A DNA stretch of 64,000 nt from Clostridiales bacterium (GTDB taxonomy: Bacteria > Bacillota > Clostridia > Christensenellales > Borkfalkiaceae): contig SVHN01000001.1 of assembly GCA_015055805.1 (NCBI GenBank), forward strand, positions 186,001-250,000, given 5' to 3'. Positions 54,321 through 62,507 of the stretch are shown here, piece after piece (within the stretch, counting starts at the first letter, position 1; each line of letters begins with the position of its first letter). The notes below the pieces were generated by a model, which saw only the letters and a program-made list of their open reading frames with translations, did no database searches and was not told the origin of the DNA. The position numbers were made by a program, and so were the translations under genes.

Positions 54321-54371
54321 TACAATTCATACGGACAGAAAACTATAAAATCTCAATAAAGGAGAAAAGAG

Positions 54372-54521
54372 ATGAAAAAGTTTTATGAAACAATTTTAGC
54401 AGAACTCACAGAGTTCAACGCGGACGACGTTATAATGGCAAGTCCGGCAACAGGCGATGGGGATAACTATCTTGGCGATTCAGGCGACCTAAAAGGCATC
54501 GGCAGTATAGGCGATCTATAA
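54372..54521 (+). CDS. 49-residue small protein of unknown function
   Basis: Reads MKKFYETILAELTEFNADDV, then IMASPATGDGDNYLGDSGDL, then KGIGSIGDL. Acidic and glycine-rich at the C-terminus, no signal peptide or transmembrane helix. AAAGGAG lies 7 bases before the ATG, and the next gene starts 13 bases after its stop, so translation is credible. Small proteins with an N-terminal amphipathic part followed by a DVIxAS stretch occur near secreted proteins in gut Firmicutes, but I know no function. It could be a peptide signal, a chaperone for the next protein, or a cell-surface tag. Confidence 0.72.
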   Translation: MKKFYETILAELTEFNADDVIMASPATGDGDNYLGDSGDLKGIGSIGDL

Positions 54522-54534
54522 GGGGGAAAAGAAA

Positions 54535-56823
54535 ATGACTAAAAGAATTAGAAATTTATTCGTAGCAATACTTTCTTGCTTGTTAGTAGCCGTAGCGTGT
54601 GTTGGTATGGTAAGTTTAGTAAAAGCAGACGTTACCGTTATCACAATGACAGGAACAGCCGAAGCAAACGTTAAGACGGCGGAAAAGTCAGGATTGAGAT
54701 TTTCAGCAGTTATAAATAAGAGTGAGTATCAAACGCTCACCCAAGACAAAGATGCAAAAGTAGGTATGATAATAGTACCTACCGACCACTTGAACGCTGC
54801 AATATCGCAAGGCTTGGATTTTACAATAGAGGAACTAAGCACTTACGCACCGTTCGAAGGCTATGCGTTTTACGACTATGCAGAAACCGTAAAGGATAAC
54901 GGAGACGAGTATCAATTTTGGATGACCGTTCCAAATATATCGGGGGCAAACTATAACAGAGATTTTTCAGCAAGAGCGTTTATAGAGATAAACGAAGGAA
55001 ATAGCGTGTCGCGCGTATATGCAGACTATGACGCAGAAAACGCAAGGAATGTATACGAAGTAGCGTATAGCGCGTATACCGATGGAACGATAGAAGATCA
55101 AACTGGAAAAGAGATTGCAAAGACATTTATTGATGGTGTAGCAGTATTAGAATACGACAGTAATAGTGGCAAAGTAGTAATCGCAAACAACCAAGGTGAT
55201 TATACTTCACCTTATACCATAGAAAAAGACGGCTTAGGCAATTATATTATAAACGGCAGGGGCGTTAATCCGTCTGCTATGACCTATGGTTTAGAACGCA
55301 AAACATCGTTCACTTTCACCGACACCACGAATAGTGCTACCGTCAATACGATTCTTACGCAAGAAGCAAAGTTTGGCGAAAACAACTCAGTATCCTTACA
55401 GAGCGCACAAGTTAATGGTAACAGTACAAAAGCAAATTTACAGGCTGTATCAGATTATATCGGATACGTTGCATTTAATGGTAGTTACGATGTTGGAACT
55501 TACGTTACCACAACCTTTAAGGGTAACAACATGCCGCAAGTAATGTTCTTTTCTAACGTTATTGACGGCGACTTAACAGGTGTTGCCTATGATGATGAGA
55601 CAAGACAAGGTGTTGTCGCAATGAACGGCGTTGTTGGTTATGGTGGTGCAAACCATGCGACAAATCTATATAAGGTTATAGGTCCGAATAGAATGTCTGT
55701 TAGCAACTATACATCAGAATATTATATTAACCTAAATATTTTAAACGGGGATAGTTATCCACTTCTCACGCAAGATGGGTTAAATGTAGATACTTCCGAC
55801 GTTACCTATAGATACACTGTAGGAACGTATCTTAACGATTCAAATGCAATTATTTGGGAAGTTTTCTTATATAATAACGATACTGATGCACTAATTTATC
55901 ACGAAGAACTTGCTCTAAGGAATACTGCTGCGGGATATAATCCTTTGATGAGTGACGATATCACGGCAAGTAATATTGTAATATATTCTTGCCTAAAAGG
56001 GACTAAAGATTTATACGATACTGATTTTACTTATTCAATGCCGTTTAGTAGAGATATATTGCTTGAAGACATTAAACATAGTGGTGCAACGATAAATGAT
56101 CGTTGTGACACGGTAACCTTAACGGGTATCTCTGTTACAAATGGTCAAATTGGTACGTGGAAAGCAGTTAAAAATAACTATATTGGTTTTGATAGCTTGT
56201 ATGGTTTAGGTACTTATATTGATTTCTATTATACTGGTGATAACGTACCTTACGTTACTTTCTTTGCGGACCAAATTGACGGTTGTATGAATGCATATGA
56301 TTCTACTGGCAGTAACAGTATTGATGGTTTTAATAGAGCCGGAATAATGATAGCATCTGGTGGTAGAACGTATACTACTCCGGGATCTGGATCTCAAGCT
56401 ACCGCAAACACTGAGAATAATTTATACTTCTACGGTCCGTATAGATATCATTATACTAGCTCTTATTATACCAAATATGACGTTGCGAATTATACAAGTG
56501 TAGAAAATAGCAACTTTACAGAAATACTTCATAATAACGCTGTTGATAATAAGCAGTATAAGTTGACCTACGGTATGATTGACGTTGACGGAAGTATTTA
56601 TGCAGATATCGCTCTTTCGTATCTAAAAGAAAACGAAACCGAATATACGCCTATTTGTTCGTTGAAATTAGATACTGGTGTAACTGTAGAAGAGATGAAA
56701 ACCGCTCTTGATATAACTGAAGGTGATCTTGTAGGTAAGATCATTGTGTATGCAGCGGTTAAAGGCGCAGGCAACGATACCACTTTCAGATTTAGTCAAC
56801 CTTACACCAAGACCAACGGTTAA
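54535..56823 (+). CDS. Secreted protein with two copies of the repeated domain
   Basis: A 762-residue protein with a signal peptide (hydrophobic stretch near 8-30, no lipobox cysteine at the cleavage site). An N-terminal domain of about 40-215 contains KSGLRFSAVINKSEY and GMIIVPTDHL, a pattern I recognise only as recurrent in secreted proteins of gut Clostridia. Two copies of the large lipoprotein's repeat follow, with cores near residues 306 and 547. The second is almost identical to copy 4 of the 1353-aa protein. No catalytic motif; binding of a glycan is inferred. Confidence 0.8.
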   Translation: MTKRIRNLFVAILSCLLVAVACVGMVSLVKADVTVITMTGTAEANVKTAEKSGLRFSAVINKSEYQTLTQDKDAKVGMIIVPTDHLNAAISQGLDFTIEELSTYAPFEGYAFYDYAETVKDNGDEYQFWMTVPNISGANYNRDFSARAFIEINEGNSVSRVYADYDAENARNVYEVAYSAYTDGTIEDQTGKEIAKTFIDGVAVLEYDSNSGKVVIANNQGDYTSPYTIEKDGLGNYIINGRGVNPSAMTYGLERKTSFTFTDTTNSATVNTILTQEAKFGENNSVSLQSAQVNGNSTKANLQAVSDYIGYVAFNGSYDVGTYVTTTFKGNNMPQVMFFSNVIDGDLTGVAYDDETRQGVVAMNGVVGYGGANHATNLYKVIGPNRMSVSNYTSEYYINLNILNGDSYPLLTQDGLNVDTSDVTYRYTVGTYLNDSNAIIWEVFLYNNDTDALIYHEELALRNTAAGYNPLMSDDITASNIVIYSCLKGTKDLYDTDFTYSMPFSRDILLEDIKHSGATINDRCDTVTLTGISVTNGQIGTWKAVKNNYIGFDSLYGLGTYIDFYYTGDNVPYVTFFADQIDGCMNAYDSTGSNSIDGFNRAGIMIASGGRTYTTPGSGSQATANTENNLYFYGPYRYHYTSSYYTKYDVANYTSVENSNFTEILHNNAVDNKQYKLTYGMIDVDGSIYADIALSYLKENETEYTPICSLKLDTGVTVEEMKTALDITEGDLVGKIIVYAAVKGAGNDTTFRFSQPYTKTNG
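56113..56805 (+). repeat. Direct DNA repeat, copy 2 (693 bp)
   Basis: Second copy of the repeat at 51949-52644, about 4.16 kb downstream, same strand and same relative reading frame. Recent duplication or gene conversion is indicated by the high DNA identity compared with the other, clearly diverged copies of this domain. Confidence 0.9.
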
Positions 56824-56836
56824 ATAAATACAAAAA

Positions 56837-56878
56837 ACAACAGCCTACCTAGACAGAAACTGTCTAGGTAGGGGTTGT
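56837..56878 (+). other. Strong hairpin after the secreted repeat protein
   Basis: CCTACCTAGACAG (56844-56856), loop AAA, CTGTCTAGGTAGG (56860-56872), with further pairing of ACAAC (56837-56841) and GTTGT (56874-56878). Only a weak T-rich tail (TTGTGTTAT) follows. It may reduce, rather than stop, transcription into the last three genes. Confidence 0.75.
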
Positions 56879-56921
56879 GTTATCAAAATTCAGAGTTTTT
56901 AAGGACGAAAAGGCATATATT

Positions 56922-58310
56922 ATGGACAAAAAAATAAAAGATAAGTTTCGCGTTTACGCGTATACCGCACCAGGGTCGGTTGGAATATGTCGCCACGACG
57001 ATTCGGTAATGAAAGATTTCGTTGATGCAGGGTTTAACTGCTATCTTTTAACGGGGCTTAATCAATTTAACGGCGGCGATTATCAAAATTCTGATGCTAA
57101 AAAGACTATCGAACTTGCAAAAAAACACGGCATAAACGAATTTATTATGCGTGACGGTAGGCTTATCGACTTAATTTTCTTAAAAGACAAACTTTTAGGC
57201 GAAAAGGACTGTAAATTTAAGACGGAAGACCAACTCGACGAATATGTTCTAACCTGTCTAAACGACTATTTATCGGACGTAATCGGCGTAGATTTAAGGG
57301 ACGAGCCAAAGTATTATGAAACGGATAGTTTTTGCACCGTTTACCGTTCGATAAGAAGGGTTACGGATAAACTCGGCATAGAAGATTTTTATATTCACAT
57401 AAATCTTCTGCCTATAAACTACGAGCGACTAATAACAGTAAATCCCGATAAATCGAGGACGTATATAAACTCAAACGTCTTTGTTCCCGACAAGGAATAT
57501 GAAAGCATAAACCAAGCGTTTAGAACGTATATTACAAGATATTTAGACGGTTGCAAGGCGAATAGACTTTGCGTGGACGATTATCCTTTCCGTAGGGGAA
57601 GATTTTTATCTACGTATTTTACTTCTCTGCAAATTTTAGCCGAAGAGTGTAGAAAGCGCGACGTAGAATTTTCCTTTATTCTACAAGCGTACGACACTAA
57701 AAACTGCATATTTAGAGAAGTCGATAAGTTCAATATGTACCTACAAATGAACGCCGTCGTTGGGTTTGGCGCAAAAGATATCGGATTTTATACCTATATG
57801 GCACACGGTGGGTCTGACGATAAGTACGTTGCGAAGTCGTCTTTCGTGCGTGCTAACGGCGAAAAAAATCCCACTTATTATAACGGTAAAAAGGTAATAA
57901 AAGAATTTCAAGACTTTGCAAAGGTAATTCAGCCTTTTAATTATAAGGGCGCAAAGTTCTTCTATAACACCGACTTTTACTACTTATCAATAACAGAAAA
58001 CTTCGATAATGGTTACGAGTTTAAATACTTAAAAAATCTTTCGGTAGATAACGACCTTATTTTAACAACCGAGATGGCAAAATATAATTCGCAGTATTTA
58101 TACATGATATCTAACGCAGCGGATACCGTATATAATCTTGGTGAAGTAAATTTCACGGCAGAGTTTGACGGAGAATTTACACACGTTGAAGAATATTATT
58201 TCGGAACGCAAGAAGAGTGCGGATATAAGGGCAAGAAAGAACTTAAAGACGGCAAATACACAAAGACACTCGCATCGGGAGCGGCAGTATATTTAATCCC
58301 GACAAAGTAG
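56922..58310 (+). CDS. Cytoplasmic glycosidase-like protein (DEP-motif family)
   Basis: A 462-residue paralogue of the lipoprotein at 52,668, without signal peptide. Candidate catalytic residues are Glu128 in GVDLRDEPKY and Asp219 in NRLCVDDYPF. The final ~100 residues form a beta-type domain in both paralogues (ending AVYLIPTK here and AVYLVPLV there). The start is ATG 56922, after AAAGG; the frame is open upstream to 56877 but that part overlaps the hairpin. An outer and an inner version of one enzyme would act on the polymer outside and on imported oligomers inside. No known GH family can be assigned. Confidence 0.77.
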   Translation: MDKKIKDKFRVYAYTAPGSVGICRHDDSVMKDFVDAGFNCYLLTGLNQFNGGDYQNSDAKKTIELAKKHGINEFIMRDGRLIDLIFLKDKLLGEKDCKFKTEDQLDEYVLTCLNDYLSDVIGVDLRDEPKYYETDSFCTVYRSIRRVTDKLGIEDFYIHINLLPINYERLITVNPDKSRTYINSNVFVPDKEYESINQAFRTYITRYLDGCKANRLCVDDYPFRRGRFLSTYFTSLQILAEECRKRDVEFSFILQAYDTKNCIFREVDKFNMYLQMNAVVGFGAKDIGFYTYMAHGGSDDKYVAKSSFVRANGEKNPTYYNGKKVIKEFQDFAKVIQPFNYKGAKFFYNTDFYYLSITENFDNGYEFKYLKNLSVDNDLILTTEMAKYNSQYLYMISNAADTVYNLGEVNFTAEFDGEFTHVEEYYFGTQEECGYKGKKELKDGKYTKTLASGAAVYLIPTK

Positions 58311-58319
58311 GAGATCATC

Positions 58320-59630
58320 ATGAAAAAATTAAGTTGTTTCGTTTTGGGCTACGGCGCAAGGGGTAAAGTATATTCAAGGTATGCAATTAAGCACCCCGAC
58401 CTTTTAGAAGTTAAGGGCGTAATAGAATTAGACCCCAATAGGCGCGAAGAAGCTCGTGAAAAATACAATCTAAAAGAAGAAAACATATTTTCTTCCTTAG
58501 CAGATTTTTTTGCGGCAAAAAAGACGTGTGATTTTATAATCAATGCAACGATGGATCAAATGCACTATGAAACGGGTAAGCAGGTTTTAGAGCACGGCTA
58601 CAATATGCTCATTGAAAAACCCGTTACTGCAAACTATGAAGAACTTTTAGACCTTGAGAATATAGCAAAAGAAAAAGGCTTAAAGGTTGCAGTTTGTCAC
58701 GTTTTAAGGTATACTGAATTTTATCGTCAAATAAAAACGCTAATAAATAGCGGAGAACTCGGCAAAATCGTAAATATCCAGATGAACGAACACATAAGCC
58801 ACCGCCACTTTATAAACTCTTACGTAAGGGGAAAATGGCGCAGCGAATTAAAATGCGGTTCGGGACTGTTGCTTGCGAAAACCTGTCACGATATAGACCT
58901 TGGTTGCTGGATAAACAACACAACCAAACCTGAGTGGATTCAAAGTTTCGGTTCAAGAAAACAGTATTGCCCAGAGAACGCACCAAAGGGAAGCGCAGAG
59001 TATTGCGTAGACTGTCCGCTAAAAAGTGATTGCGACTACGAAGCGGTGCACTTCGAGTTCAAAAACGGCAGTATTCCGTACACCGCGTATTACGATTTGG
59101 GAAAACCCCTAGACCAGATTACCGATCAAGAAAAACTTGAATACTTAAAGTATAGCGACTTCGGCAAATGCGTTTATAAAACCGACATGGATATCGTTGA
59201 TAGACAAACGGTAAACGTAAGTTTTGAAGATGGTTCGTTATTAGTTTTGACGGTAGTCGGCGGAGCATGTAAACCCGATAGACACATACACATAGTATGT
59301 GAGCGCGGTGAAGTCGTAGGGTACATAAACGAAAACAAATATACCGTAAGAAAATATAGAAGAGAAGACGCTCGTTGGAGCGAAGAAACGATTGATTTAA
59401 GCGGTGTAGTTGACCTTGGAAAAATCGACAACGCAACTATCGGTCATTATGGCGGCGACTATAATATTATGGTTGACCTTGTTAAATTTTTCGGTGGAGA
59501 ACAGACGTCACCGTCAACTACGGTGTTGTCCGATTCGATTAGCGGACACATGGTTTGTTATGCGGCTGAAAGGTCAAGAAAAGAAAACCGCATTGTAAAC
59601 ATAAAAGAATTTTATTCAGACGAGCAGTAA
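58320..59630 (+). CDS. Gfo/Idh/MocA family oxidoreductase
   Basis: A 436-residue NAD(P)-dependent sugar dehydrogenase-like protein. The N-terminal Rossmann motif is GYGARGKVYSRYA; the family motif EKP appears in MLIEKPVTANYEEL. The C-terminal domain carries an unusual cysteine set (CPENAPKGSAEYC, CPLKSDCDYEA) that may bind zinc and occurs in a subset of the family. Members oxidise or epimerise sugars or act in NAD-dependent glycoside cleavage. Starts 9 bases after the previous gene. Confidence 0.87.
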   Translation: MKKLSCFVLGYGARGKVYSRYAIKHPDLLEVKGVIELDPNRREEAREKYNLKEENIFSSLADFFAAKKTCDFIINATMDQMHYETGKQVLEHGYNMLIEKPVTANYEELLDLENIAKEKGLKVAVCHVLRYTEFYRQIKTLINSGELGKIVNIQMNEHISHRHFINSYVRGKWRSELKCGSGLLLAKTCHDIDLGCWINNTTKPEWIQSFGSRKQYCPENAPKGSAEYCVDCPLKSDCDYEAVHFEFKNGSIPYTAYYDLGKPLDQITDQEKLEYLKYSDFGKCVYKTDMDIVDRQTVNVSFEDGSLLVLTVVGGACKPDRHIHIVCERGEVVGYINENKYTVRKYRREDARWSEETIDLSGVVDLGKIDNATIGHYGGDYNIMVDLVKFFGGEQTSPSTTVLSDSISGHMVCYAAERSRKENRIVNIKEFYSDEQ

Positions 59631-59642
59631 AAGGAAACGAAC

Positions 59643-61502
59643 GTGCAAAGTACAGTATTTGACAAAAATACCAAATGGATATGGAAAACAGGTGGCGCAT
59701 ACAAGGACGAGTACGCGGAGTTTAACACGGAATTTAACGTAGAAAACCCGTCAGACGTATTCTTAAAAGTGTCTTACGACGGCACCTTTTGCGCCTACTT
59801 AAACGACCAAATAGTGGCGTTTTCAAGGTGTTCTGATTATCCTTACTACAAATTTTACGATCAAATAAACTTAACTAAGTATTGCAGAAAAAACAACGTA
59901 TTAAAAATCCAAGTTTGGCACAACGGCGAAGAGTGTATGACTTACGTCGGTGCAGACGCAGGGGTTATTTTTGAAGTGGTTCAGGACGGAAATATTCTTG
60001 CATTTAGCAACGAACAAACCCTATCCAGACAAATGAACGAATACAAAAACGGATACTTAAAGACTATTACAATCCAGCTAGGGCTTAGTTTTTGTTATGA
60101 TTTGAACACGGTAAAAAGCAAGTATTGCGAGAGTGTAGAAGTTGAAAAACCCTTGCTGTTTACAAAGCGACCCACAAAGCAACTATTAATGGGTGAGCGT
60201 GTAAATACGGCGGTGGTTTTCAGTTCTGAAAGCACCGCGCTTATCGACCTAAAAAGAGAAAGCGTAGGCTTTTTAGATTTGGATATTGAGAGCGAAGAAA
60301 CGCAAAAAATAACCATTGCTTACGGCGAACATATTGCCGACGGGGGCGTAAGACAAATAATCGGCAACCGCGATTTTAGCGTGGAAATAATCCTTAAAAA
60401 GGGCAGTAATAAGTATACCAACTGTTTTAGAAGATTAGCAGGAAGATACTTGCAGGTTTTCTTTGAAAAGCCTATAAAAATCAACTATCTAGGACTTAAA
60501 GAAGTTTATTACGACGTGGAGCGTAAGGACAAAAAATTTAGCGATAAACTTATTCAGCAGATATACGACGTTTCGGTACATACCTTGCGTTGCTGTATGT
60601 TTGAGCATTACGAAGACTGCCCGTGGCGTGAACAAGCACTTTACGCTTTGGATAGTAGACACCAAATGATGTGCGGTTATTATGCGTTTAAAGGGTACGA
60701 CTATCAAAGGGCAAATCTTATTTTTATGAGTAAGGGTATGAACGAATACGATCTTCTTGATATTTGTTTCCCGATAAAGCACGATAGAACGATTCCAAGC
60801 TTTTCACTTTTTTATATTCTCGCCGTGTGCGAATATCTTGAAATTACGGGCGATATGACCTTACTTGACGAAGTAAGACCTGCAATAGACAAGATATTAG
60901 ATAAATATTTTTCAAGCATAGACGATACGGGCTTATTACCAGAGTTTGGTAAACCGCAATGGAATTTTTACGAGTGGAATCAGTTTTCCAACGGTTTCCG
61001 CCCACCCGAGGATAAAACGACGTACAGTATTATTTTGAACTGTCTGTTAGTATACGTCGTTGAAAGGTATAACGAATATCTTTCAATGCCCGTAAAAGTA
61101 GACGGCTTAAAGGAAAACATTGCCAAGTATTTTCGTCTGCCTGACGGAACGTTTAAAATATCTAGCGAAAAGGACAACAGAAGTCAGTTAGGCAACGCGC
61201 TTGCTTTGCTTATAGGTCTAGGTGATAAATCGCTTGCCGAAAAACTTGTAAAAGATGATACCTTGGTTGAAGCAACGCTTGCAATGCGTGGATTCGTATA
61301 CGACGCGTTGTTGACTTTTGGCGACGAGTATAAAGAGTATATAATCAGCGATATTAAACGGCGTTATAAAAAAATGTTAGATGCAGGTGCAACCACGTTT
61401 TGGGAAACCGAAGAAGGCTTATCTGCTTTCCGTGGCGCGGGTAGTTTGTGCCACGGCTGGTCGGCTTTGCCCGTGTACTATTTTTCAAAACTGCTAGATT
61501 AA
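59643..61502 (+). CDS. Alpha-L-rhamnosidase-like glycoside hydrolase (GH78)
   Basis: A 619-residue cytoplasmic protein (no signal peptide). A beta-sandwich N-terminal part (about 1-290) precedes an (alpha/alpha)6 barrel. The GH78 signature region is EDCPWRE at 324-330, followed by ALDSRHQMMCGYYAF; the closing CHGWSALPVYYF near the end is also typical. Inverting hydrolysis of terminal alpha-L-rhamnose (or a related sugar) from imported oligosaccharides is the expected activity. GTG start after AAAAGGAAA, 12 bases after the dehydrogenase stop. Last gene of the locus. Confidence 0.85.
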   Translation: MQSTVFDKNTKWIWKTGGAYKDEYAEFNTEFNVENPSDVFLKVSYDGTFCAYLNDQIVAFSRCSDYPYYKFYDQINLTKYCRKNNVLKIQVWHNGEECMTYVGADAGVIFEVVQDGNILAFSNEQTLSRQMNEYKNGYLKTITIQLGLSFCYDLNTVKSKYCESVEVEKPLLFTKRPTKQLLMGERVNTAVVFSSESTALIDLKRESVGFLDLDIESEETQKITIAYGEHIADGGVRQIIGNRDFSVEIILKKGSNKYTNCFRRLAGRYLQVFFEKPIKINYLGLKEVYYDVERKDKKFSDKLIQQIYDVSVHTLRCCMFEHYEDCPWREQALYALDSRHQMMCGYYAFKGYDYQRANLIFMSKGMNEYDLLDICFPIKHDRTIPSFSLFYILAVCEYLEITGDMTLLDEVRPAIDKILDKYFSSIDDTGLLPEFGKPQWNFYEWNQFSNGFRPPEDKTTYSIILNCLLVYVVERYNEYLSMPVKVDGLKENIAKYFRLPDGTFKISSEKDNRSQLGNALALLIGLGDKSLAEKLVKDDTLVEATLAMRGFVYDALLTFGDEYKEYIISDIKRRYKKMLDAGATTFWETEEGLSAFRGAGSLCHGWSALPVYYFSKLLD

Positions 61503-61523
61503 CGAGCATTTAATAGACTTAAC

Positions 61524-61566
61524 AAAATCGGAGAACGAAGAGAATAATCGTTTTCCGATTTTTTGT
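61524..61566 (+). terminator. Terminator closing the carbohydrate locus
   Basis: Stem AAATCGGAGAACGA paired with TCGTTTTCCGATTT (one G-T pair), 9-base loop, T run. Confidence 0.9.
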
Positions 61567-61575
61567 TTTTGATTG

Positions 61576-61604
61576 TTGACACAACTTATATTTAATGCTA
61601 GAAT
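61576..61604 (+). promoter_or_regulatory. Promoter of the DUF1295 gene
   Basis: TTGACA (61576-61581), 17-bp spacer, TAGAAT (61599-61604). Confidence 0.8.
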
Positions 61605-61629
61605 ATTCTAGTACCAAAGAGGAGAGAAA

Positions 61630-62478
61630 ATGAAAGACAGTAGAGTAAAAAGTTTTATAGTAGTAGGCGTTATTTACGCCCTAGCAATTGCCGTCGGGAT
61701 AGTGTCGTATATACTTTTGCCGATAGAAAGCGTGTTTCTAAAATTACTTTTAGCAGACGTTATCGCAACGGTATTTACGTTTATATTCAGCGTAATATTA
61801 AAAAACGCGTCGGTTTACGACCCTTACTGGAGCGTTCAACCGCTAGTTATTGTCTTATGTTTTGCAATAGGTAAAGAATTGACCGTTATGCGTATCCTAA
61901 TTTTGATTGCAGTATTCTACTGGGGGATAAGGCTAACGGCAAACTGGGCGTATACCTTTCACGGACTTAACCACCAAGACTGGCGATATACTATGCTCAA
62001 TGAAAAAACGGGCAAGTTATATCCGGTTATAAACTTCTTAGGAATACATATGTTTCCGACGCTCGTAGTTTACCTTTGCTGTTTACCGGCAGTCTACGCG
62101 TTTATAAACGATTTGGACGTCACGGTGTTTAGCGTATTATTTATACTAGTGTCGTGCGGCGCAGCCACCTTGCAACTCGTTGCAGATATTCAAATGCAAT
62201 CGTTTAGAAACTCTAAGGTGGGCGGGTTTATCCGCAAAGGTCTATGGAAATATTCTCGCCACCCAAACTATCTTGGCGAAATACTTATGTGGTGGGGAAT
62301 TGCGCTTGCCGTGATATGTGCAGTACCGTCCGCGTGGTATTTAGCACTAGGCGCACTAGTAAACACGCTTATGTTCTTAATCGTAAGTATTCCTATGGCA
62401 GATAAGCGTCAGTCAAGAAAAGACGGATTTACCGAATATAAAAAGGCAACGCGCATGCTTTTGCCCATAAAAAAATAA
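61630..62478 (+). CDS. DUF1295 / steroid 5-alpha-reductase-like membrane protein
   Basis: A 282-residue membrane protein with about seven helices. Family features are VYDPYWSVQPL, RLTANWAYTFHGLNHQDWRY and the C-terminal GLWKYSRHPNYLGEILMWWG, which resembles the active region of isoprenylcysteine methyltransferases and steroid reductases. The function in bacteria is not known. It has a promoter of its own; the metal transporter gene follows after 29 bases. Confidence 0.88.
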   Translation: MKDSRVKSFIVVGVIYALAIAVGIVSYILLPIESVFLKLLLADVIATVFTFIFSVILKNASVYDPYWSVQPLVIVLCFAIGKELTVMRILILIAVFYWGIRLTANWAYTFHGLNHQDWRYTMLNEKTGKLYPVINFLGIHMFPTLVVYLCCLPAVYAFINDLDVTVFSVLFILVSCGAATLQLVADIQMQSFRNSKVGGFIRKGLWKYSRHPNYLGEILMWWGIALAVICAVPSAWYLALGALVNTLMFLIVSIPMADKRQSRKDGFTEYKKATRMLLPIKK

Positions 62479-62507
62479 CGTGTTAAAAATTGATAGGGAA
62501 AAGATAT

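Noticed and set aside
48604..56823. Mobile element or phage origin of the repeated-domain genes
   Set aside because: No transposase, integrase, terminal inverted repeats or target duplications are present, and codon use resembles the surrounding genes.
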